From assembly GCA_030053995.1 (NCBI GenBank), contig JASGCP010000002.1, forward strand, positions 1-50,797: a stretch of 50,797 bases of DNA, written 5' to 3'. The notes under the pieces were generated by a model. That model made no database searches, was not told the DNA's origin, and saw nothing but the letters and a program-made list of their open reading frames with translations. Of the stretch, positions 40,592 through 48,827 are shown in pieces. Numbering within the stretch: the stretch's first letter is position 1; each line of letters begins with the position of its first letter. The position numbers were made by a program, and so were the translations under genes. Source of the stretch: Phycisphaerales bacterium. GTDB lineage: Bacteria; Bacteroidota; Bacteroidia; Chitinophagales; Chitinophagaceae.

Positions 40592-40875
40592 GATAAGGGG
40601 CTAAATTTATTTAATGGAGCGTAAGTATTAATTTTGGAGTAAAAAACATGACTGAAAACAACTATTTTAGTTATGTATTTTGCCCGAATATTTTGACATC
40701 CAAAATATTCAATTGCTATGCGATGTAAAAATTAAAACAGAATATTACGAGATCGTGTTAGAGGATAAAAATAAATCCTACTGAATGTGATACCGTCCAC
40801 TTGGCTAAAATCAGATTAAAAAAACCATTCTTTTTGTCCATTACGCCAAAATTTCATTATCTTATCAATAAAATA

Positions 40876-42060
40876 CTAATTGCGTGCTTGAATTTTCAAA
40901 ATACAGCTATTATTTTGATCAACCATATACAAATTTTTATTACTATCCAAAGCAATACCAAATAAATAACTATTATTTTGCACACTTGCATTATTATTGT
41001 AAATAATGTCTCCTATGGGCTGTGCAATTTTCTGATCATAACTGCCCGATAATAGTGAATAAACAACGCGTTGATTATAACTGTCTGTTAAAAAAAGTAA
41101 ATGTCTCTTTTCATCAAGACATAAACTAGATGGATTATCTAAGTGTTGTTGGATATTAAGATTATGCCCACCACCTAAAATTAATTTACCTGGTGTTCCC
41201 CGCGTACTATTGGGTGGAAATCTTAACACACGATTGTTTCCCTGATCTACTACATAAAGATACCCTAATGCGTCACCAATAACGCAAGTAGGATCACTTA
41301 ACTGATTCAATAAACTACCATAATGATAATCGCCCGCAACAATTTCACCATAAGTTCCTTTAGTAGAATTAGGTGGAAATCTTATAATTCTGTTATTACC
41401 AAAATCAGCAACATAGATATATCCCCGTTTATCAACATAAACGAAAGAGGGATTATCTACTTGATTTAATTTTTCACCCGGCTCCATGGTTCCAGCAACT
41501 ATAATAGCAATTTTATTAAATTCATTCTTACTTTTATTATAATTAAATTTCAGAACTCTATTATTACCAGCATCAGTAACATAAATATTACCAAGTGTAT
41601 CACACCACACAGCAGTAGGATGATTTAACTGATTTCGCTTTTGTTCAATATCAAAAATGTTCGCTACAACTTTGACTTCCCCATTTTTGATATTAGCTTC
41701 GTAAATTTGATTGGTTAAAGGGTCAGCAATAAAAATATAAGATTTATATATACATATATTAGTAGGTAATTCTAATTTTGAATTTCCTGATAATATTAAA
41801 GTATCTATTGATTTTTTATAAAGCTCATTAATGCCAATCACCTTTTCTTTAGTTAATCGTAGCGTAGGATAATTACTAAGAAAATGGATTTTAATGGTAT
41901 CGTTACGGAAATAATTAACGGAATCACTAGCTATGAAAGAATTGATTGATGTCATTGGAATTACATCAGTATCGTGCTTATCATTAAAATTTTGGCAGAA
42001 AAAAAAACAAGTAGTAATAAAAAATAATAAAGCATAAACAATGGTATCGATCATATTCAC
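40876..42060 (-). CDS. NHL-repeat beta-propeller protein, membrane-anchored or exported
   Basis: Repeated blades: VDKRGYIYVADFGNNRIIRFPPNSTKGTYGEIVAG / GDALGYLYVVDQGNNRVLRFPPNSTRGTPGKLILGG; N-terminal hydrophobic segment. Confidence 0.88.
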   Translation of the reverse strand: MNMIDTIVYALLFFITTCFFFCQNFNDKHDTDVIPMTSINSFIASDSVNYFRNDTIKIHFLSNYPTLRLTKEKVIGINELYKKSIDTLILSGNSKLELPTNICIYKSYIFIADPLTNQIYEANIKNGEVKVVANIFDIEQKRNQLNHPTAVWCDTLGNIYVTDAGNNRVLKFNYNKSKNEFNKIAIIVAGTMEPGEKLNQVDNPSFVYVDKRGYIYVADFGNNRIIRFPPNSTKGTYGEIVAGDYHYGSLLNQLSDPTCVIGDALGYLYVVDQGNNRVLRFPPNSTRGTPGKLILGGGHNLNIQQHLDNPSSLCLDEKRHLLFLTDSYNQRVVYSLLSGSYDQKIAQPIGDIIYNNNASVQNNSYLFGIALDSNKNLYMVDQNNSCILKIQARN

Positions 42061-42146
42061 ATTACATCGGCATTAAAAAATGACTAATCCTGAAAAACAA
42101 AAAAATGAAATAGTTACAAAACCTAACAATGCCGCAGTCTTGATAA

Positions 42147-43034
42147 TTACCGTACTTTATCTACCAGCCATGATAATAAAACAATAGGAAGATATAGATA
42201 ACTACTAAACATAATCAAGCGGGCGGTGGATACTTTCATATTCAAAAATAATCGAATACATAAAGCAAACATATAAAAATTTGCAATCAATACAATAATC
42301 ATGCTAACATAGCCGGACATCCCAATAATGTAAGGTAGAAACCCTATAGGTATCATCGCTAAACTATACCATACTGCCTGCAATGCTGTTGATTTATTAG
42401 GACCCCGATCATTAGGTAACAGCTTAAATCCCGCACGCCCATAATCTTCATAACTTACCCAAGCTATTGCCCAAAAATGAGGGAATTGCCATAAAAACTG
42501 AAAAGCAAACAATACCAGCCCCCCAATATAAACACCTTGTAATAAAAATAGATCACCCGTAGCAGCTACCCAACCAACCAAACAAGGAAGTGCACCAGGT
42601 ATGGCACCTACTAATACCGCCAAGGCTGACTCCTTTTTCAAAGGGGTGTATATATATGCGTAGATAATCAAACTTAATAATGCTAATAAAGCAGCTTGTA
42701 TATTAAAACTAAACCATAATATCGTAAATCCTACAAGCGTTAAGAAAAATGCAACAATATACCCCTCACCAACACGCATTCGTTTGCTTGCTATCGGTCG
42801 ATTTGCTGTTCTTTTCATAAGAGCATCGGAATCTCGTTCAATAATTTGGTTCAATACATTAGCAGCTGCAACAATTCCAAAACCACCAACAAATAACAAG
42901 ATCATTTTTTTTATGTTAAATTCAACCTTAGGAGCTAGAAGGTAAGCAATTAAGGATGAAAATACAACCGTAAAGGTTAAAGTAAATTTAACTAAGATAT
43001 AGTAGTCCTTCAACTTCTGTTTCAACTTGCTCAT
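42147..43034 (-). CDS. cyoE: Protoheme IX farnesyltransferase (heme O synthase)
   Basis: NVLNQIIERDSDALMKRTANRPIASKRM (NxxxDxxxD-type), YTPLKKESALAVLVGAIPGALPCLVGW, FLWQFPHFWAIAW. Confidence 0.95.
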   Translation of the reverse strand: MSKLKQKLKDYYILVKFTLTFTVVFSSLIAYLLAPKVEFNIKKMILLFVGGFGIVAAANVLNQIIERDSDALMKRTANRPIASKRMRVGEGYIVAFFLTLVGFTILWFSFNIQAALLALLSLIIYAYIYTPLKKESALAVLVGAIPGALPCLVGWVAATGDLFLLQGVYIGGLVLFAFQFLWQFPHFWAIAWVSYEDYGRAGFKLLPNDRGPNKSTALQAVWYSLAMIPIGFLPYIIGMSGYVSMIIVLIANFYMFALCIRLFLNMKVSTARLIMFSSYLYLPIVLLSWLVDKVR

Positions 43035-43141
43035 AAAAGAATGCCCCCCAAATCATTTACAAACATAAAATGGTTATTGAAAATAATATTCGATAGATAA
43101 AAAATAGAAATATTTATACAAGAAAAATGTAACAACAATAG

Positions 43142-43170
43142 CAAAGTTAAACCTTTTTACTTTGTTCAAA
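43142..43170 (-). promoter_or_regulatory. Candidate full Bacteroidota promoter TTTG-N17-TAACTTTG for the heme O synthase gene
   Basis: Minus strand TTTG (43170-43167), 17-nt spacer, TAACTTTG (43149-43142). Confidence 0.6.
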
Positions 43171-43352
43171 AAAAATAAAAAAATTATGCTTACAGGCAAT
43201 AATCATGATATATTAAAAAGTATAGTTACCAATTAATTAAAAAAAAAACTTGACAAACTTGCCAACTAATTTTTTTTACCGACATTACTAATTGATAAAA
43301 TAGTTATTTGTAGAACAATTTTTTTGCCCCCAAAAAAAATTAATTAAAAGCC

Positions 43353-43401
43353 AAAAATGATTCAGCAACACTATAAAATAAAGTATTGCTGAATCATTTT
43401 T
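43353..43401 (-). terminator. Intrinsic-terminator-like hairpin of the exbB-exbD-exbD-tonB operon
   Basis: Arms AAAAATGATTCAGCAACACT (43353-43372) and AGTATTGCTGAATCATTTTT (43382-43401): 20-bp stem, one non-Watson-Crick pair that is G-U in minus-strand RNA, 9-nt loop, U-rich 3' side; 15 nt past the tonB stop. Confidence 0.85.
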
Positions 43402-43416
43402 AGCTATTATCAAGAT

Positions 43417-44241
43417 TTACTCTTCATTAACTTGAAAGACAATCGTTTGTCTATTCCTGTATATAACTTTTCTACCATTTTGGATTGCGGGTTGCCATCC
43501 ACCCCCTTTTTTAAGAACACGTACAGCTTCTTGAGCAGTTCCATAACCGGGATCTGTTTCTACTTGAATATCGCTGATATTCCCAGTTTTATCAACTATA
43601 AAGGTAAGCGTAACAGCATATACGCCTGCAGGTGCCCCATTATCAATAGGTACATTTTGATTCAAATTGCGTTGTAGGAATTTTCGCCAAGCGTCCATCC
43701 CACCAGGATAAGTTGCAGGAATTTGAACAACTGTAAATACCTTATTGTAATCCTCGTTATCCTGTTTAGGGCCTGAGACACCTGTACTTCTTTGTACCGG
43801 AGCTACCGTACCCTCATCCTTAAGACCTTTTTGATTAAAATTGCCTATTTTGGTATTTTCCAACTGCTTCAAATCAGGTGGGCGATCCTCAGGCTTTACA
43901 TCTTGATCTTTTACAATTTTAGGAGGAGTAAATTTTGCAATCTCTATCTTGGGAGGAATAGGTTTAGGGGGTGGTGGCGGGGGTGGTGGCTCAGGTTTTT
44001 TCTGTTCTTGAATACTTTCAAGTGAAACATCCTGTACATACACTACCCGAGATGTTTTACTGGTAACACCACTTAAATAATACAATACAAACGAAATAAT
44101 TGTAAGAATAAATGCACCCAATATAGCTTTTTTTAGTCGTTGCGGATAAGTTTTACGCAAATCGTAAGCTCCGTACTCCTTATTTCTATTCTCAAAAATA
44201 ATCTCTAAAATATCAGCACCTAATATTTTGTTACTATCCAT
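43417..44241 (-). CDS. tonB: TonB-family energy transducer
   Basis: ENRNKEYGAYDLRKTYPQRLKKAI N-term TM, PPPPPPPPKPIPPK linker, C-term TonB domain YPGGMDAWRKFLQRNL...VTLTFIVDKTGNISDIQV. Confidence 0.93.
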   Translation of the reverse strand: MDSNKILGADILEIIFENRNKEYGAYDLRKTYPQRLKKAILGAFILTIISFVLYYLSGVTSKTSRVVYVQDVSLESIQEQKKPEPPPPPPPPKPIPPKIEIAKFTPPKIVKDQDVKPEDRPPDLKQLENTKIGNFNQKGLKDEGTVAPVQRSTGVSGPKQDNEDYNKVFTVVQIPATYPGGMDAWRKFLQRNLNQNVPIDNGAPAGVYAVTLTFIVDKTGNISDIQVETDPGYGTAQEAVRVLKKGGGWQPAIQNGRKVIYRNRQTIVFQVNEE

Positions 44242-44303
44242 TTTTATTGTCTTTTATTTTAGCCAAATAAATTAAATCTTAATATGTAATATCCAATAGT
44301 TAA

Positions 44304-44927
44304 CTATTTCGCAACACTTGTAGCTTCTGTTTTTTTAATTAATTGCTCTTCTATTGGTGCTATATCAACTAATGCATAACGCTTAACAACATCAATTTGC
44401 ATTTCATTCAAAACTTTAACAATATTTTCATAGCTAGCATCTTTAGTAGGTTTAATGATTACTACAAAATCTCTATCGAGGCATGAATTTTTATCACCAT
44501 TGTTTTGTTGCCAAATTTTAGCACATTCTTGATTATGCACATGGTGATCTACAACCTCTTGTTTTTTATGAACAATTTCATCCCTAATGTTATCTGGTCC
44601 ATTGAAAGTAGTTGTTTTAAAGTTATCTCCTTTTTGAGATAATTCACCTTCGTAATAAAAAAGTTCACCATCTTTTCCTATTAAAATTGTTAAAGTACCC
44701 GATGCTTTAACTTTATTTTGCTCCTCTGGCTTTTGGGCATCCTTAGGTAAAAATAATTTAAAAGCTGTAGGTTGACTCATGGTCGTAGTAAAAATGAAGA
44801 AGGTAATTAATAAAAAACCTAAATCAACCATAGGTGTTAAATCAACCCTCGTTGATTGCTTTTTACCTTTTTTTACACCGGGTCCTTTTTTATGATGTCC
44901 CCCACTCGAGGTATTCATTTCTGCCAT
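44304..44927 (-). CDS. exbD: ExbD/TolR-type biopolymer transporter (paralog 2)
   Basis: TRVDLTPMVDLGFLLITFFIFTT; downstream of exbB/exbD. Confidence 0.92.
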   Translation of the reverse strand: MAEMNTSSGGHHKKGPGVKKGKKQSTRVDLTPMVDLGFLLITFFIFTTTMSQPTAFKLFLPKDAQKPEEQNKVKASGTLTILIGKDGELFYYEGELSQKGDNFKTTTFNGPDNIRDEIVHKKQEVVDHHVHNQECAKIWQQNNGDKNSCLDRDFVVIIKPTKDASYENIVKVLNEMQIDVVKRYALVDIAPIEEQLIKKTEATSVAK

Positions 44928-44990
44928 ATAACTAACTGTTTATGTTATTTACGAAATAAAAAATAAACCCAAATTCAGAATAGATCAAAA

Positions 44991-45659
44991 TTATTTCTTA
45001 CCACTATTTTCAGATTTAGTCATTGCACTATTCTCAGCCCAAAGTTCTGTTCCAGCTGGTACATTTTGAGGATTAGTTACCATTTGAAATTTTAAGAAAT
45101 CATTTTTCTTAAAAGCTTTTAAAACACCAGCAAAAGCAGGGTAAGTAGATATATTATCCCCTTTCAAGAGCAGGTTCATCTTTTGACCTTGATAAGCGGT
45201 ATTAATCATACTCATCCAATCAATCAATTCATCACTTGCACCCTTACTAGTATCAACCGGTATTCCTGGAAAATTGGCCACTCTATTCCTATCCGACTTG
45301 GGCAAAGCTACATAAGCAGCTAATTGATTAAAAGGCACGGCTATAATATCTAAACTTGCAAAGGCATCTTTATCTAAATTAATACCTTTTGTTGTTTTGA
45401 TAACCTCGGCCAAGGCTAGCTTTTTATCCCGGTCTTCTATAGACAAATAGACCTTATTATCCTTATCAATACTCACTAAAACAACATCTTTATCAGGGGC
45501 TACCTTAGAAGCCACAGAGCTAGGCGTATTAATGGTTACTGCCTCATCGGGTTTAAATTTCGTTGTTAAAATGAAAAAAGCCAACAACAAAAACGCCACA
45601 TCACACATAGCTGTCATATCGACTGTCGTACTTTTTCTCGGTAACTTAGGTCTTGCCAT
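44991..45659 (-). CDS. exbD: ExbD/TolR-type biopolymer transporter (paralog 1)
   Basis: STTVDMTAMCDVAFLLLAFFILTTKFKPDEAV. Confidence 0.92.
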   Translation of the reverse strand: MARPKLPRKSTTVDMTAMCDVAFLLLAFFILTTKFKPDEAVTINTPSSVASKVAPDKDVVLVSIDKDNKVYLSIEDRDKKLALAEVIKTTKGINLDKDAFASLDIIAVPFNQLAAYVALPKSDRNRVANFPGIPVDTSKGASDELIDWMSMINTAYQGQKMNLLLKGDNISTYPAFAGVLKAFKKNDFLKFQMVTNPQNVPAGTELWAENSAMTKSENSGKK

Positions 45660-45777
45660 GATTTTTCGATTAAATTTATTTCTAAGATAATTTATTCAAT
45701 ACCCAATTAAATTTTATCAAGCAGTAAGGAGGACAACAAAAGATTAATTTGGATAATGTGATCCACCAAGAAGACAA

Positions 45778-46644
45778 CTATTTATAATTAGACGCAAAAT
45801 TTTGTGTTAATGTAAAACCAGACTCATCAATACCAAACACAATACCATCTATTTTTGTAGTAAAAACATTATATAGAATGATTGCTACTGCCGAGGTACC
45901 AATACCTAAAGATGTATTATAAAGAGCCTCCGCAATACCCTGTGATAGTTTTTGTGCTGCTTCGCCACCACCACTATCACCAAGTGCTGAGAACGAACGA
46001 ATCATACCCAACACGGTACCAAGTAAACCTAACAAAGTTGCAACTGATGCAATTGTAGAAAGGAATACAAGATTCTGCTCTAACATAGGCATTTCTAAAG
46101 CCGTTGCCTCTTCTATAGATTTTTGTATATTTAAAACCTTTTGATCAGTAGTTAACTCTTTATTACTAATCATTTCTTGGTATGTTTTTAAACCTTCTCT
46201 CATAACATTTCCAACACTACCTTTTTGTTTATCACACTCAGCTATCGCCTTAGTAATATCCTTATTGGCTAAATGAAATTGAACTTGATGAATAAAGTCA
46301 GGAATACTACCTGTGCCTGCTGCTTTGCCAATAGTCAAATATCGCTCAATCACAAAAGTAAATACGATCAAAAATATACCAATCAATATAGGCACAATAA
46401 TCCCCCCCTCATACATTCTAACAATACTACTTTTGGGACCTTGATGATTGGGCCAGAACCAATGCGTAGTATCTGGATCGGGTGCAGCAAAGTTGTGTGC
46501 ACTTCCCAAAACAAAACGCCAAATAATATATCCCAAAATGATACAAACTAATGGAGCTATCCAACTAATAGGATTAGAACCTCGCTTAGTTTTAGAATTT
46601 GAAACTGCTTGAGCAGTAGCATTTGTTGTTTTAATTTCAGACAT
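45778..46644 (-). CDS. exbB: MotA/TolQ/ExbB proton channel protein
   Basis: LVFLSTIASVATLLGLLGTVLGMIRSFSALG and EALYNTSLGIGTSAVAIILYN. Confidence 0.94.
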   Translation of the reverse strand: MSEIKTTNATAQAVSNSKTKRGSNPISWIAPLVCIILGYIIWRFVLGSAHNFAAPDPDTTHWFWPNHQGPKSSIVRMYEGGIIVPILIGIFLIVFTFVIERYLTIGKAAGTGSIPDFIHQVQFHLANKDITKAIAECDKQKGSVGNVMREGLKTYQEMISNKELTTDQKVLNIQKSIEEATALEMPMLEQNLVFLSTIASVATLLGLLGTVLGMIRSFSALGDSGGGEAAQKLSQGIAEALYNTSLGIGTSAVAIILYNVFTTKIDGIVFGIDESGFTLTQNFASNYK

Positions 46645-46885
46645 TTTTTTATTTTTTTGTTGAATTTTGAAATATTCCCATTACGATTGATATATAATTT
46701 TGCAAAGAAAAGGTATTTAATTTAAAAAAAAAAATATTTGATAGCATTTTTTTAAAAGGGATACAATATTAAATTATTCCCCCTACATAGAAAAAAAGCG
46801 TATCACTCATTATCCTACCCCCGCTTCAATTTGCACTAAACAATTGCTTTATAATTAAACCAGCTAAAAGCATATCTATCAAAGA

Positions 46886-48811
46886 TCAAACTAAGTCGCG
46901 TAATATTTTATCAACACTTTCTTCAACGATCGATTTTTTTTTCAAAGGCGGTGCATGATGGGGCTTACTACGAGCATCAATAAGTAAGGGCGAAGAACAC
47001 CCCCAATGTTTGTCGATGACCCTTTCTTTAAATCCGTGAATATCTTTTGCTGGATCACTTCGAGTAAAAGTAACCCATAAAAAATTATGGATGTGTTGAT
47101 TAACAAATGTAATATCATCTACGAGCACAACAAGCACAATGCCTTCGAAGTATCGTAATGACCATAGTACCCAAAGTGATTCACAATCTTTTGCTACATC
47201 CGTATATGAAACAAATTCTTTAGTTTGAATACAGAGTATTCCGGGTAAACAAATTTTAGCAATGCCATACTTTATTAAGTAATTACTTTCATCAAATGAT
47301 AACGATGATTTTAATGTCCTTTTTTTATCACCCGCAACTGCAAGAACTAACTTACTACCCTCATGAAGCGTGACACTAGAGTAATCTAAAGTATCAATAC
47401 TTGTACAAGTTTCAAAATGCAAATCTGTTTGTAAGTCTATGCGTTCTAAACAGTAAGGTAAGAATTTTTCTGGTTGATGAACAGAAGGCATTCCTATTTG
47501 ATGCTCGGCAATCCATAGATATTTAGCTAAACTTAATTGCCCTGTACCTAAAATTCTATGTGCTATGGTTAAAATTTCAGAAGGTTTTTTATTTGTCAAA
47601 TAAGGGGTATATCGTTCTTGTCCTATAGCAAGTAGTAAAGGGTGAACACCTGCAGCATCCACCGCATTGAGCTCGATAAGTCCTGGTACTTCTTTAGGTA
47701 AAACATTTGCCGTTATTTCATGAATAATCTTACCAAAACTCGTATCTTCTTGGGGCGGACGCCCGACGACGGTAAAAGTCCATATAGCATTTTTTCGTGC
47801 TAGTACCTTTTTTACTTTAATAACAGGGAAAGGATGCTTGAGACTGTAATACCCTAAATGATCACCAAAAGGTCCTTCAAGTTTCGTATAATTCGGAAGG
47901 ACTTCGCCTAATATAATAAAATCAGCGTCGGTACTAATGAGATAACCATCGTAGTAGGTATAACGGAACCTTCTGTTAGCTAATAGTCCAGCAAAGTGTA
48001 ATTCGCTTATACCTTCAGGTAAAGGCATAACAGCAGCGAATGAATGAGCGGGATGACCACCAACAAAACAGCTAACTTTCAAAGGGATGCCTCGATCGTT
48101 TGTCTTTTTTTGATGTATCCCGATACCTCTATGAAGTTGGTAATGTAGCCCAATTTCTTCATTTGGTATGTAATCATTCCCTGATAATTGAATACGATAC
48201 ATACCTAAATTTGATTTTTTTATACCAGGTATTTCTATATCTTCCGAATACACTTGTGGCAGTGTAATAAAAGCACCGCCGTCATCTTGCCAATGATGTA
48301 TATGTGGTAAATCGCTTATTTTGATCTCATCAAACTGATTTAAGATATTTAAAGATACTTTCTTAGGTATCCCATTTATAAAATTTGGTATATGATGCAG
48401 TAGTTTGAAGGGATGTTTCACCGCATTAATAGGATTTATACGCAGGGCTAGTAGTTCCTCAATAACCGGTAGCGTATTTCTAAACAAATAGCGACTTCTT
48501 TCTATCGTGCCAAATAAATTAGAGACGGCACGATATTTACTACCTATAATATTTTCAAAAAGTAAAGCGGGTCCTTGTTGTTCATACATTCTTAATTGAA
48601 TAGCAGACATTTCGAGATAAGGATCAACCGGTGTTTTTACTCTTTTAAGCTGATTTATTTTTTCAAGGTCATGAATACATTTTTCTAGTAAAGAAGGCAT
48701 AAAGCAAAACAGGAATAATTTTAAAATAAAAAATACCGGATTCAATCTATAAAAAGACAAATCGGGGTCTTTAAAAAGCCTATATATCAATCCGAATAAT
48801 CTAAACTTCAC
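46886..48811 (-). CDS. UbiD-family decarboxylase (menaquinone-type)
   Basis: HHWQDDGGAFITLPQVYSEDIE, GIGIHQKKTND, VSCFVGGHPAHSFAAVMPLPEGISE, LEGPFGDHLGYYS, DPAKDIHGF. Confidence 0.93.
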   Translation of the reverse strand: MKFRLFGLIYRLFKDPDLSFYRLNPVFFILKLFLFCFMPSLLEKCIHDLEKINQLKRVKTPVDPYLEMSAIQLRMYEQQGPALLFENIIGSKYRAVSNLFGTIERSRYLFRNTLPVIEELLALRINPINAVKHPFKLLHHIPNFINGIPKKVSLNILNQFDEIKISDLPHIHHWQDDGGAFITLPQVYSEDIEIPGIKKSNLGMYRIQLSGNDYIPNEEIGLHYQLHRGIGIHQKKTNDRGIPLKVSCFVGGHPAHSFAAVMPLPEGISELHFAGLLANRRFRYTYYDGYLISTDADFIILGEVLPNYTKLEGPFGDHLGYYSLKHPFPVIKVKKVLARKNAIWTFTVVGRPPQEDTSFGKIIHEITANVLPKEVPGLIELNAVDAAGVHPLLLAIGQERYTPYLTNKKPSEILTIAHRILGTGQLSLAKYLWIAEHQIGMPSVHQPEKFLPYCLERIDLQTDLHFETCTSIDTLDYSSVTLHEGSKLVLAVAGDKKRTLKSSLSFDESNYLIKYGIAKICLPGILCIQTKEFVSYTDVAKDCESLWVLWSLRYFEGIVLVVLVDDITFVNQHIHNFLWVTFTRSDPAKDIHGFKERVIDKHWGCSSPLLIDARSKPHHAPPLKKKSIVEESVDKILRDLV

Positions 48812-48827
48812 TACATAAAAAGTAGCC

